Below, piece after piece: positions 1 through 10,671 of a stretch of 64,000 nucleotides of DNA. Made by a program: the position numbers and the translations under genes. Positions within the stretch are counted from its first letter, which is position 1. Every line of letters starts with the position of its first letter. The notes under the pieces were generated by a model. The model was not told where the DNA came from. It did no database searches and was given only the letters and a program-made list of their open reading frames with translations. The stretch is taken from positions 48,714,490 through 48,778,489 of the forward strand of contig NC_073691.1 of the NCBI RefSeq assembly GCF_029784155.1, read 5' to 3'. Source of the DNA: Uranotaenia lowii (lineage: Eukaryota > Arthropoda > Insecta > Diptera > Culicidae).

Positions 1-1360
1 ACTGGAATTTTTGAAAGTTCACTACTTTGCGCGATTTTTTTACAAATTGAAATTTCATCTGTTTTTGTGGTCCACCGTCAGGTTGTACCCGGATTTTCAG
101 TGCATTACTTTGTTTGGACTTATCAAAAGTATATTCATTGGAAAGCAAATTTTATCTACATTCTAGTGAGGTGGGGATTTTTTTTTATTATCTGACGGGT
201 TTGCGCCGGGGGTCTTCGGATTTACTCCAAAATTTAAATTTTTGTTTGTTTCAGCATTATAAGAAAACATGTGTTTTTTCAGATGTCTAAGACTTTTATT
301 TTTCGAGTTAGATAACGTTTAAGTTTTTTGAAAAAAAAAATTATCTTTTCAAATGCCCAAAACTTTGTCAATTTTCATCGTAGAATATAAAATAGCGCAT
401 CAAAACGCATTAAAATTTTACCAGCTATCCAAATAAAATATAAACAAAAAATTATATATTGATTCTCGGTATAAAATTAAGTAAATATGTTAAAAATAAC
501 TTCCAAAAGTACCGTCTGCACCACCAACATTTTTTAAACGTATTTCATTTTATAGTCCTATCAATTTCACAACTTTCATCTGAAGACACCATAAACTCCA
601 TCAAGAGTTATGAAAGAAACAGTGACAATAAATCTCTTTTTCAACGTCAAAAACTAACAATTTCCGAACAACTGTACTCACATATAGGGACTTCGTCTCT
701 TATCGTACGCAAGTGCACCGGGGGTTTAAAATCTGCGAAAAATACCATTTTATAGTCAAATTAGTTTTACAACTTTCACCTGAAGACACCAAAATGATCC
801 AATCTCGCCTTCAAGAGTTATGGAAAAAATGGAGTTATGGAAAATTTCCAACCAAGAAACGCACGCTATATATAATGTTCTAAACATATTTTACTGACAT
901 TGCAAGGTTTCTATTGATATAAGTTTGATATGAAATTAATTATAATTCAAACGGCTTTGATAGATTTTACTTTTGGAGTGTCAAATTGAAACTCTAAGTC
1001 GGAAAAGGGAGTTTTTATGTCCAGGCTTCCAGAGTTCGTCCTTAAAAAAAGTAAAGATACAATATTCAAGAACTTTTGAAATCATTTGGGGTCCCCGAAG
1101 AAATTTTTGTTTTTTGAAGCTTCTGAAAAAAGTTACAAGCCTTCAAACTTGCAGTAGTGTCAAAATGGCACTCTAATGCGGATGAGGGTTAGATATGTTT
1201 AATTTTGTTGCATCGTGCTTTTTCTTATTTTGTCTTGTTTAAACCTTTGTTTTTAACATGTTTTGACTTACTGAATAACTATTTTTTATCTTGTTTTGTT
1301 TGTCATATCTTATCATGCCAGATTCTGTTTGACCAAAAAAAATGCATTTCTATTTATATT
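1..1360. other. AT-rich intergenic DNA with imperfect direct repeats
   Basis: No gene is supported here; the short open frames have AT-driven composition and no recognisable motif. Two imperfect direct repeats are visible. About 70 bases at 547-615 recur at 747-822; both contain ATTTTATAGTC, ACAACTTTCA and TGAAGACACC and end in CAAGAGTTATG. A shorter pair starting AGTGTCAAA lies near 978-1012 and 1155-1189. They look like a locally duplicated, decayed repeat of unknown family. Confidence 0.5.
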
Positions 1361-1537
1361 TTCTTTGTTTCGATTTAAGTCGTTTTACCATTTTTATAGC
1401 ATCACCGTTGCAGTTGGCGGACATTTATTGATAAAATTATCCGGTGCAACAGTGTTCGATGTTTACTCTTGGGCTCGAACTAGCGGACATCGGCTCTGGA
1501 GGCAACTGACTTGCCAGCTGAGCTATATCACAAGCCT
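1361..1537 (-). mobile_element. tRNA-derived SINE, copy A
   Basis: Read on the minus strand this begins AGGCTTGTGATATAGCTCA and carries a box A-like motif (TAGCTCAGCTGGCAAG) and a box B-like motif (TAGTTCGAGCCC), the two internal RNA polymerase III promoter blocks of tRNA genes. A non-tRNA body follows and ends near TGGTAAAACGACTTAAATCG. The same sequence recurs at 15650-15790 and 48321-48509, so this is a dispersed family. SINEs encode no protein and are mobilised by LINE enzymes. No clear target-site duplication was found around this copy. The ORF that crosses it is a coincidence. Confidence 0.8.
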
Positions 1538-1800
1538 GACGTTTTATGTTATCATTTTTTGTATACTTTAATCTTTCAAATTTCTATGGAGCATAAAAAT
1601 GGCGTAATAATTAGTTTATTTGCAATAATTTCCACTAAATCACAGCAATTCATTAAAGAAAACATGTGTAACCTATTGTGATTTAAATTAAAAGGAAAAC
1701 AACCCAATAAAAATATATCAATCAATCCAACTCGTACGGCCAGAATAATTTTTCCAATTTCCAACTAGCCATAAAAAGGCGGCCATTATCGAATAATCCC
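1538..1800. other. Short AT-rich spacer
   Basis: Nothing recognisable lies between the SINE and the left target-site duplication of the Jockey-type element. Confidence 0.4.
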
Positions 1801-1815
1801 GATGCCCGTCCCATT
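1801..1815. repeat. Target-site duplication, left copy
   Basis: GATGCCCGTCCCATT matches 6318-6332 exactly. The two copies flank the Jockey-type element. The last two T residues run into the poly(T) tract, so the true duplication is 13 to 15 bp, normal for endonuclease-primed LINE insertion. Confidence 0.93.
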
Positions 1816-1841
1816 TTTTTTTTTTTTTTTTTAAATATGTC

Positions 1842-1847
1842 TTTATT
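1842..1847 (-). terminator. Poly(A) signal of the Jockey-type element
   Basis: The minus strand reads AATAAA here, nine bases before the A-tract that ends the element (T run 1814-1832 on the plus strand). This is the usual place for a LINE 3' end signal. Confidence 0.75.
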
Positions 1848-2063
1848 TGTATCAATTCATCATTACATTTATATTACATTATTACATTAAATTAGGTGTT
1901 CAGCTCAATAATGAACTGTTCAAAGCCCTAAAGGTAACTAGATAGTAAAATTTATTTATAAGATTTAAACTTGCTGAGCGCAATCAACTATTTAATGTAG
2001 GAGAACATCCTGTAATGGTAAAAATATTTTAAACTTAAAACTAAACACTATCCTAAAATAAAA

Positions 2064-4721
2064 CTAATTATAAAGAGAACGAATCTCTGCGATGGAAGAC
2101 TGCATCGATTTGCCTCTGAAGTTGTAGATGATTTTGTTGGCCATCTCTTCGATCGATTCAATGCCCGCAATCCGATGAAGATCTTCGGTGCTGTGCCAAG
2201 GTGGAAGCCGCAAAATCATTTTCAGAACCTTGTTCTGAATCCTTTGGATGGCTTTCTTCCTCGTCGCGCAGCAGCTAGACCAAATCGGAACTGCATACAT
2301 TATCGCTGGTCGAAACACTTGCTTATAAATAAGCATCTTATTCCTCAGGCAGAGGCGGGATTTCCTGTTGATGAGAGAATAAAGAGATTTAGTGTATTTA
2401 TTACATTTAGATTGAATATCTTCAATGTGATTTTTAAAAGTAAGATTCCGATCAAGTGTGAGTCCCAAGTACTTCACGTGATCAGACCATTCTAATGAAA
2501 CCCCATTAAAAGTTATGGAATGATTTTCATTAGGTTTTAAAAATTGAGCTCTTGGCTTATGGGGAAATAAAATAAGTTGAGTTTTGGAAGCGTTAGGAGA
2601 AATTTTCCACATTTTCAAGTAATTCAAAAAGGAATTTAAATTTTGTTGCAATCTACTGCGTACCACCCGTAAATTTCGACCTTTGGCTGAAAGCAAAGTA
2701 TCATCAGCAAATAATCTTCTACCTTTTCCTTCTGGTACATCAGGAAGATCAGAAGTAAAAATATTGTATAAAATTGGCCCAAGTATACTACCCTGAGGGA
2801 CACCAGCTCTAATGGGTGTCCTTTCAGAGCATGAATTTTGATAGCTTACTTGTAAGGTTCGGCTAGTCAAATAATTTTGAATAATTTTAGTGATATATAC
2901 AGGAAAATCAAATCGAGCTAATTTAGCTACTAAACCTTTGTGCCAAACACTGTCAAAAGCTTTTTCAATATCTAGAAGAGCAACACCAGTTGAATAACCT
3001 TCAGATTTGCTAGCGTTAATCATATTAGTTACACTCAAGAGTTGATGTGTAGTAGAATGCCCATGACGAAAACCAAATTGTTCATCAGGGAAAATAGAAT
3101 TCTGATTAATGTGAATCATCATTCTATTCAAAATAACTCTCTCAAATAGTTTACTTAAAGAAGGAAGCAAACTAATTGGTCGATAACTTGAAGGCTCTGA
3201 AGCACTTTTACCAGGTTTCAAAATTGGAGTTACTTTGGCATTTTTCCATTTATTGGGAAAATAAGCCAAGTGAAAACATTTATTGAAGATTTTAAATAAA
3301 AAATTTAAAGTGCTTTCAGGCAACTTTTTAATAAGAATATAGAAAATCCCATCTTCCCCCGGAGCTTTCATATTTTTAAATTTTTTGAAAATCAATTTAA
3401 GTTCATCAATATTTGTCTCACAGGAACTTTCAAATACATTTTGCTTAGAAAAAATATCATCAAATTCAAGGGAAATTCAAGCATCAATTGGACTAACAAC
3501 GTTTAAATTAAAATCATGAGCAGACTCAAACTGTTGGGCTAATTTTTGAGCTTTTTCTGCGTTAGTTAAAAGAAGTTTATCCCCATCTTTCAAAGTAGGA
3601 ATTGGCTTCTGGGGCTTTTTCAGAATTTTAGTTAATTTCCAAAACGGCTTTGAGTAGGGTTTTATGTCCTCTACTGCTTTAGCAAAATTTTCATTACGAA
3701 TGAAATTTAAACGACGTTTGATCTCTTTTTGAAGGTCGCAATAAATAAATTTCAAATAAGGATCCCTAGTACGTTGATATTGGCGTCGACGAATGTTTTT
3801 CAGTCGTATCAAAAACTGAAGATCATCATCAATTAAAGGTTGATTAAATTTATGTTTAACTTTGGGTATTGAAGCGGCTTTAGCATTGACTATTGAAGTT
3901 GTCAAATTTTCTACAGCCAAATCAATATCTTCAATTGAATTCAGTGGAACGTTTACATCTAAATTACGTTCAATAAAATTCCTATATCGCTCCCAGTCAG
4001 CTTTTTGAAAGTTAAAAGTTGATTTTAAAGGGTTTTCAATGGGACTTTGGGATAAAGAAAAAGTTACTGGAAGGTGGTCTGAATCGAGGTCCGCATGAGT
4101 AACTAATTGACTACAATGCTCGCCTAAATCCGTTAGAACCAAATCAATTGTGGAAGGATTTCTAATAGAAGAAAAACAAGTATGCCCATTAGGATATTCA
4201 ACAGTGTAATAACCTGCAGAGCAGTCATTAAATAAAATATTCCCATTTGAATTTGATGAAATATTATTCCAAGATCGGTGTTTTGCATTAAAGTCACCAA
4301 TAATAAAAAATTTAGATTTGTTTCTGGTGAGTTTTTGTAAATCTCCCTTCAAAAAATTTTTCTGTTCACCGCTGCATTGAAAAGGCAAATATGCGGCAAT
4401 AATTATAATTTTCCCCATAGACGTTTCTAATTCAATTCCAATTGTTTCTAAGACTTTGGTATTGAATGAAGGAAGAAGTCTAAATTTGAGACGACTATTG
4501 ATGACAATAGCTACACCCCCACCTTGTCGATCAAGTCGATCATTTCGCAAAATTTTAAAGAAAGCATTGCTTTTCAAGTTATTGTCCGGCTTTAAAAAAG
4601 TTTCAGTGATGGCAGCAACATGTATGTTTTGAGTTTTCAAAAATAAAAAGAATTCATCTTGGTTAGCCAGCAAAGATCTAGCGTTCCAATTCATAATATT
4701 TAAACATCTATTTGGATCCAT
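2064..4721 (-). pseudogene. Jockey ORF2: endonuclease / reverse transcriptase, one in-frame stop
   Basis: ORF2 nicks target DNA and reverse-transcribes the element RNA onto the nick. The N-terminal third is an exonuclease-endonuclease-phosphatase domain: NWNARSL near residue 10, TETFL near 40, GGGVAIVINS, IGDFNAKHRSW and the catalytic-type SDHLPV near 215. After a linker come the RT blocks: SYRPISLLPS, FGFRHGHSTTHQLL, ALLDIEKAFDSVWH, GVPQGSILGP and the active-site motif FADD. The frame has 886 codons including the stop, a normal length for the clade. A single TGA at 3477-3479 splits it into 3477-4721 and the downstream part. The frame does not shift: both parts are in phase and about 27 further sense codons separate the TGA from 3395. 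The ATG at 4719-4721 overlaps the end of ORF1 by 14 bases. The TGA is probably a recent point mutation; readthrough cannot be excluded. Confidence 0.92.
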
Positions 4722-6138
4722 GAGGGAATCGTAAAGTCATAATAATTTTATTAGCATAATTAAAAGAAGTTTGGAAAGCTTCAAACATTGAATTTGCTTT
4801 CAACATAAGTTGCATCATTTCCATTAAATTTTGATGCAAAAATTTTAATTTTTCCTCAGTAATCTCACCCAAATCAACAAAATTGTTAGGATCAGAAAAA
4901 GAAGGAGAAGAACAAGTATTTGAATTTCGGGGATTTTCCCAAGCCTTCGCATGAACGTTGAGACTTGGTTTTTTCCCATTTTTATTAGTTAAACCTGAAG
5001 AGGGAAACCCATTTTCAACCACCTCTGAGAACGATAAACAACGAGTCTGTGGCGCAGAATCAGCACAGGTAACATTAAAAACACTTCGGGTATTACCCAG
5101 CCGTGATTCCAATGTAGGCCGAGGCTGACCGCGAACAGGCAGGTTGTTTGCCGGCCCGACGTGTGAAGACGAAAAAGAGGAAGGAGGAGAAGAAACTTTT
5201 CTGGAAACTTTGGGATTTTGCCTAGAAGCAATAATTTTTGCCCTGATGGGACAGACTAGCGAATTCGAGGAATGATTACCTGCGCAATTTGCACACTTGA
5301 AAAATTCTGTTTGTGGCTTATCACCACCAAAAAGGCATTTAGATTTTTCATGATCGAATGAGCCGCAAAGCATGCATCTGGCATTCATTCTACAATTTTT
5401 AGTGCCGTGACAAAAAGCTTGACAACGACGACATTGCGTAATATTTTGAAGGAAATTGATTGAAGATTTTCGAAAAGGTTCGAATTTGACTCGACAATGA
5501 AACATAAGACGAGCCTTTTCAAGAATTTGCAAATTATTAACTTGATCCTTTTTAAAATGGATCAAATAAAGCTCAGGAGCAAAACCAACACTACTGATAT
5601 TATTCGTGTTGGTTCTTTTTCTCATTTGAATGACTTGAATCGGAGAAAAACCTAACAAAGAATTTAATTCAGTTGTGATCTCATCCGGTGTCTGATCGTC
5701 GGTGAGACCACGAAGTACAACTTTAAAAGGACGATCACTTCTAGTATCGTACGTAAAAAATTGGTGTTTTTTATTATTCAAATAATTTAAGATTTTTTGA
5801 AAATCATTAAAAGATTCCGCCAAAATACGAGCAGTTCCCCTTCGACCGATCTGAAAAGAAATCTTCACATCCTTGACGGAAGTGACGATTTCTTTTCGAA
5901 AGGCATTGAAGTCAGGAATCGTGACCGTAATTGGTGGAATCTTTTCGTTTTTAAGAGTATAAGAAGAAGAAGGTTTCTTAGTACTCTTATCAGAATTAAA
6001 TATGAATATTTCCTCATCACCGATGTTATGAAGGACATCGAATGAATTGGAAATTTCAACTTTTTTGGGCGATGGACCTGAATTAGTTTCGGCAATTCGC
6101 TTTCTACCAGCTCTTGAGCCGGCCGATGACTTCCCCAT
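4708..6138 (-). CDS. Jockey ORF1: gag-like RNA-binding protein
   Basis: This is the nucleic-acid-binding ORF1 protein, which packages element RNA and brings ORF2 to chromatin. The chosen start gives 476 residues beginning MGKSSAGSRAGRKR, a basic N-terminus typical of these proteins. An upstream in-frame ATG at 6192 would add 18 hydrophobic residues and seems less likely. Three cysteine-histidine knuckles follow one another: CRRCQAFCHGTKNC near residue 236, CMLCGSFDHEKSKC near 255 and CANCAGNHSSNSLVC near 282, the usual Jockey arrangement of two CX2CX4HX4C and one CX2CX3HX6C motif. The region before them (about 135-225) matches in position the domain that precedes such knuckles in Jockey gag. 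The frame is intact and ends at TAG 4708-4710, inside the start of ORF2. Confidence 0.9.
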   Translation of the reverse strand: MGKSSAGSRAGRKRIAETNSGPSPKKVEISNSFDVLHNIGDEEIFIFNSDKSTKKPSSSYTLKNEKIPPITVTIPDFNAFRKEIVTSVKDVKISFQIGRRGTARILAESFNDFQKILNYLNNKKHQFFTYDTRSDRPFKVVLRGLTDDQTPDEITTELNSLLGFSPIQVIQMRKRTNTNNISSVGFAPELYLIHFKKDQVNNLQILEKARLMFHCRVKFEPFRKSSINFLQNITQCRRCQAFCHGTKNCRMNARCMLCGSFDHEKSKCLFGGDKPQTEFFKCANCAGNHSSNSLVCPIRAKIIASRQNPKVSRKVSSPPSSFSSSHVGPANNLPVRGQPRPTLESRLGNTRSVFNVTCADSAPQTRCLSFSEVVENGFPSSGLTNKNGKKPSLNVHAKAWENPRNSNTCSSPSFSDPNNFVDLGEITEEKLKFLHQNLMEMMQLMLKANSMFEAFQTSFNYANKIIMTLRFPHGSK

Positions 6139-6317
6139 GCTGGAAAGAAAAGAGAAAATATGAATAAAAGAAAATGAAAATAATTTTAGCACTGAAAAGT
6201 GCTGATGGAAAAACAGGTAAGGAAAAAATAAATAATGTAAAAATGTTCCTGCAGGTACACAGCAACGATACGATGCTCCGGCGTACGTGTTGACGGCTCA
6301 ACGGTACAGATGGAAGT
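6139..6317 (-). promoter_or_regulatory. 5' leader and presumed internal promoter of the Jockey-type element
   Basis: This is the segment between the right target-site duplication and the ORF1 start. Jockey-type elements are transcribed from an internal, TATA-less promoter at their first bases. No TATA box is seen; about 27-33 bases in, the minus strand reads AACACGT, only loosely like a downstream promoter element. The promoter role is inferred from position. Confidence 0.45.
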
Positions 6318-6332
6318 GATGCCCGTCCCATT
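6318..6332. repeat. Target-site duplication, right copy
   Basis: GATGCCCGTCCCATT again, followed by CAATTCCGGG of the original target. It fixes the 5' end of the minus-strand element at 6317. Confidence 0.93.
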
Positions 6333-7866
6333 CAATTCCGGGAGCACTCTGGGATTACCCCTCGTTGTCAATGTATGTTGTGTTTACGTTCCAAATAGCT
6401 AACTGCATATTGGGTTTATCTAGGGGAGGCCTATGGATGGGGTGAAAGGGTTCCTGCCTTTCACCTAAACTCCAACCCTTTTCAGAAGTAGAAATCCATG
6501 ATTCGGTTTGTTTATCCAAAAGTTAACTGCAACACGCTCCGGTCCAGGAAACAAGCGCCTGTATGTATGCCCCGGTTCACAATATCCGCATGTGCTGCAA
6601 GCACATCGTATAGGCCTGAGCCACATGCATCGAGTACCCGATAGGAATGGCCACCCCCGCACGCTCTCTTATTGAATGATATATGAGTTTTTGCTGTTGT
6701 TATTGTTCGTTCATTCATTTGGTCGGTTGAACTGCTGCAGGTCCTCGATTCATCCGGGTTGAGGTTGCATTTTTCCTTTGTCCCCTTTCGGGCTGACAAC
6801 CCCCGGATGTGGATGACGTTGATGACGTCTCGTTTACTCACTCGTCGGAGCCCATCCAGCAAAGAGCCTCTAGCCTCTAGCTAGGCAATATGGCTGAAAC
6901 TAACAAAATGTGCCTCTCACATCGACACGGGAGGCTTTTCAATCCGAGGGGAAAGGCGAAAGACTCGTGAAACATTATAGAGAAAAAAAAAACTAGGAGG
7001 GATGAGTCTCCCTGAGCAAAATAAACAAAAACAAACGCATTTTCCTATTTTTTTTTGGTGTTGTTGCTATTGCAGTTGCGAATAAAACGCCTCACATAAG
7101 GCCCCATTTTCAGTTCGTCAGTGTGTGCACATCTCCTGGACCAGCAAAGGAAAATGGCGCATCCAGCTGAAAAGTGCCAGGAAAACTGCAACATCTCGCT
7201 AGGACACATCGATGACCAGAAGCAGTCCTACACTCTCACAAAAACTCCCCCTTTCCTATCCGAAAATTCCGAAATGCCAAGCATCTCTGATGCAGGCTAT
7301 TTTCGAAAAGTTGTAACAAAAACAATCGATCCCTTCCTTCTCATTTCGTCCACCATGACCATCCCAAGCCATGTGTACACAAATCGGAACACCAACAGCC
7401 AGCCAGCTTCAGCCCAAAACGATGAAACGGTGAAGTCAAAAATTGTGGGTGCGCAATAGATGCCACCGAAAAAGTTGGAACCTAGTTGAGAGTGCAACAA
7501 CGTCAGACAACAAACAGCAGCATCCTTACAGAGGTGGATGCACAGATAAAGACGGAGAGAGACGAAATGAAACGAAATGTAGGTACATATACGATAGGAC
7601 GGCGATGCACACAACGCACACATATCGGCGGGAATCAACGGACGAAAACTATGCGATCCGATGCGTGGGTGACTGTCATCCTTGCTTCCCTACCGAATTT
7701 GCAGTAGCCATCGAATGGTACACTGGGCTAGAAAATAATTTTCACAGGCAAGATCCTATAACTGGAAATCTAGGTGAGGATGATAGAGATTTGCTACGTC
7801 GTTTTTAAACTTTTCTGCAAAAAAATCCAATCTTATTTTGATTTGATTGAATAAAATTCGTTATAC
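6333..7866. other. Unassigned sequence of moderate GC content
   Basis: Base composition is closer to genic or gene-flanking insect DNA than to the surrounding AT-rich repeats. Open frames of 110-120 codons exist on both strands (for example 6512-6862 minus and 7121-7459 plus), but none shows a domain, signal peptide or convincing splice structure. It may be host intergenic or untranslated sequence. Confidence 0.35.
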
Positions 7867-8163
7867 ATATGAGGCCCTAGGAGCCAAAGTTATACCCCTT
7901 GCAGGCCCTAGGAGCCAAAGTTATACCCCTGCATAATAGATGACTAAGAGAAAACACGCTTTAAAGTTGTTGTGTTTGACCATTTTCCATATATTTTTCG
8001 AAAATTTGCATTTTGCTCTCGAACGTAAAAGTATGTAAATAAAATTCAAAAATTCTGAAAAAATCACCCAATATAGTTTGGAATATGAAGAATCATTTGG
8101 CATCAATAACTCAAAATCGACCATGTTGTCACTTATACCCCTTTGGCTCTGAGGGCCTCATAT
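7867..8163. mobile_element. Short MITE with duplicated left end
   Basis: The body at 7871-8159 (289 bp) starts GAGGCCCTAGGAGCCAAAG and ends in the inverted equivalent CTTTGGCTCTGAGGGCCTC. It is flanked by ATAT on both sides (7867-7870 and 8160-8163), a possible 4-bp duplication. The left terminal motif, including TTATACCCC, is repeated in tandem (7873-7900 and 7903-7929), so this end is doubled. It has no coding capacity. The superfamily is unclear. Confidence 0.6.
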
Positions 8164-8424
8164 CTGATTTATAAAAATGGGGGCCTTTTTTTGTAACATA
8201 ATCACCTGTAAACAGCTGGTCAAAATAAACAGTGTGAAGAAGATTTTAGTTTATGTGTGGATAAAGTGACGACTCATGCCGGATGCAAAATTCCTAATCG
8301 CATTCGAAGCCTAAAAGGTGATACGGTCAAAATTGGAACACCCCTCATTTTGAAGGTGTGTGTGTGTGTATGTGTAAAATGTTGCTCCTATTTTGATTTT
8401 GGAATTCACTCTTCAGTTGTCAAA

Positions 8425-10544
8425 ATGCCGTCCAAGGAAAAAGAGCAGCGTATCAAAATTTTGCTCGCGCATCGCGAAAATCCGAGCTACTCGCACGTAA
8501 AGCTGGCAAAATCGCTAAAGGTTGCCAAATCAACCGTTAGGGGAAAAGTTCATATAACGCCCCATGTGGCTAATACGCGCCACTCTTGTTCCGTAACACT
8601 TTAAGCCTGCAAAATATGACCAATTTGTTTTAAATGCTTGGTCGTAGCAAGTATGAATTTTTCCTTAAAATACCCCGTCGTGAATATTTTACAATTTAGG
8701 TTTTTCTTAATTTTGATCTAAATTTTAAAACACTTTCAATAAGGTGTCATCAAGCAGAAAAAAACGAATAAGACAATATTTTCTGACACATCGATAGAGG
8801 AGAATCTAAACTATGATTTTATGCTAAAAAGTCATACTGAACTCGCTAAGGTTTGCTTTTTTATTGCTATGTTCTATCACGGCTCATGCGCTCGTTATAA
8901 CGCGCCAATCGTGATAGGCTGATAATTGCATTAATTTTTTAAAATGGCCAATTTTCATTGAAATTGATAAAAAAAAAGTTAAAAACCATATTTTGAGTGT
9001 TGGTTGAGCCCGAAAAATCCACTTTTCATTTTTTTTTTTAAATTTTGATTAGTCAATTTTGATTTTCTTTTCAGTCAAAGTACCTGTAAGTATTGGTGTG
9101 TTTTGGTCAGAGGATTGAGATAAACGGAGAATCATCGTCAATGATCAAACAAATTTTGCTGCTAATGATTTAATTTGTGGTAATTTGTGGCAATTTGTTA
9201 GAGAGAATTAGAAGGTTTAAGTTAAAATGAGAGAAACCGGTGCTGAGAGAGAGTGAAAATGTGCTAATTGTTGCAAATTGTTGCAATTTGTTAAGCAGTT
9301 GTGGAATTGTGATCATTAACATTTCAAATGCAAAAAATTCTCTCTCCACTGCAAACCCTTGGTTTTGGTCTTCGGCTGCTTTCGGGTGTGTTCGGCTGCT
9401 AGGCGCGTATTGAATACACAGTGGCGCGTATTTGCAACAAAGTTTTGTTCTGTGACTTTGAATATGGTTTTAAAAATCTAGTTTTTGAAGCAACTAAAGG
9501 AATTTGAGTAATAAAAAATCATAAGCATTTGTAGAAAAACACTTTTCATAATCGATTACACTCGTTTTTTACACAAATTGTATGTGGAATACATAGAAAA
9601 TCAGCGATTCGCTTAGGTGGCGCATAAAAGAGTGCCACCTAAGCGAATAAAAGTGTTTGGGGAACGTTTGTCGACAGCCAGGAAGTCTGGATCGGGGAGA
9701 AATCAAAAACCGGAAGCCGCTGAGACGACAAAGAGAGTTGCCGGTAGTTTCAAGCGAAACCCTAGCCTCTCTCTCCGAGATGCCGCAAATCAGCTAGGTG
9801 TATCGTCTACAAACGTGCATCGAGCCAAAAAACGAGCCGAACTATCGACTTACAAGAAGGTAGTAACTCCAAATCGTGATGATAAACAAAATACGACGGC
9901 CAAAGCGCGATCCCGGAGGTTGTACACGACGATGCTGACGAAGTTTGACTGCGTGGTAATGGACGACGAAACCTACGTCAAAGCCGACTACAAGCAGCTT
10001 CCGGGACAGGAGTTTTATACGGTAAAAGGAAGGGGAAAGGTAGCAGATATTTTCAAGCACATGAAACTGTCAAAGTTCGCGAAGAAATATTTGGTTTGGC
10101 AAGCCATCTGTACCTGTGGCTTGAAAAGCATCATTTTCATAGCTTGCGGGACTGTCAACCAAGAAATTTACGTGAAAGAGTATTTGATTAAACGTCTGCT
10201 GCCTTTCCTGAAAAAACACGGTTGTTCCGTACTGTTTTGGCCGGATTTGGCATCTTGCCATTACGGTGAAAAGGCCATGGAGTGGTACGCCAACTACAAC
10301 GTGTAGGTGGTTCCCAAGGACAAGAACCCTCCCAACAATCCAGAGCTCCGCCCAATTGAGAAATACTGGGCTATTGTCAAGCAGAACCTAAAGAAGACCA
10401 AAAAAAACTGCTAAGGATGAGCAGCAGTTCAAGGCAAATTGGCTTTCTGCGGCAAAGAAGGTGGACAAGGTTGCTGTACAAAATCTGATGGCAGGGGTTA
10501 AGCCTAAGGCCCGGCAATTCGGATTTGGAAAAGCGGAAGCCTAA
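8425..10544 (+). pseudogene. DD37E mariner-type transposase, disrupted
   Basis: This is a cut-and-paste transposase gene. The N-terminal helix-turn-helix region begins MPSKEKEQRIKILLAH at 8425. The coding region is interrupted at 8540-9647 by foreign DNA and resumes with KVFGERLSTARKSGSG. The first catalytic Asp lies in CVVMDDETYVK, the second in LFWPDLASCHY, and the Glu in the PELRPIEKYW segment, with 37 residues between the last two: the DD37E signature. Besides the insertion there is a TAG at 10304-10306 (copy 2 has a sense codon) and an A-run frameshift near 10400. The C-terminus retains about 11 residues missing from copy 2. Confidence 0.88.
8540..9647. mobile_element. Unidentified 1.1 kb insertion inside mariner copy 1
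   Basis: Comparison with copy 2 shows this segment is foreign to the transposase gene. It begins GGGGAAAAGTTCATATAACG and ends in a perfect 14-bp inverted repeat (TTCGCTTAGGTGGC at 9608-9621 and its complement at 9634-9647) around a 12-base loop. A second inverted pair of 13 bp, AATACGCGCCACT at 8572-8584 and its complement at 9420-9432, lies further in. There is no coding capacity and no obvious target-site duplication; about 10 target bases seem lost. It could be a non-autonomous DNA element, but the superfamily is unknown. Confidence 0.65.
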
Positions 10545-10671
10545 CTGAATATTTTTCCTGAATTTTAAACTAATTAAACTTGAAAAAGAAATTAAATTTG
10601 ATTTTTTAAATAAACGATTTCACCGATTTACACGCGTTTTCCCTTGACCAAAATTTGACCATATCACCCTT

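Larger units (their letters stand above)
1816..6317 (-). mobile_element. Full-length Jockey-clade non-LTR retrotransposon
   Basis: A complete LINE of about 4.5 kb in minus orientation. In transcript order it has a 5' leader (6317-6139), ORF1 with zinc knuckles (6138-4708), ORF2 with endonuclease and reverse transcriptase (4721-2064), a roughly 230-base 3' UTR, a poly(A) signal and a tail of about 17-19 A. Matching duplications at 1801-1815 and 6318-6332 define both ends, so the copy is not 5'-truncated, which is uncommon for LINEs. The gene order, the ORF1/ORF2 overlap and the RT sequence fit the Jockey clade; the exact family was not determined. The one visible lesion is an in-frame TGA in ORF2. 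Confidence 0.93.
8314..10671 (+). mobile_element. DD37E Tc1/mariner transposon (ITmD37E type), copy 1, interrupted
   Basis: The left end AAAGGTGATACGGTCAAAAT and the inverted right end near 10650-10671 match the ends of copy 2 at 41733-42898. TA precedes the left end (8312-8313); the right flank is CG, so the expected TA has decayed. Without the nested insertion at 8540-9647 the element would be about 1.25 kb. About 50 bp present just inside the left end of copy 2 are missing here. The transposase is broken, so this copy is non-autonomous. Confidence 0.88.

Noticed and set aside
2175..2495. Plus-strand frame of 106 codons
   Set aside because: Lies antisense inside the Jockey RT coding region; a shadow of the real gene.
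6512..6862. 116-codon minus-strand frame near the Jockey insertion
   Set aside because: No motif, no signal peptide and no convincing splice or promoter context.
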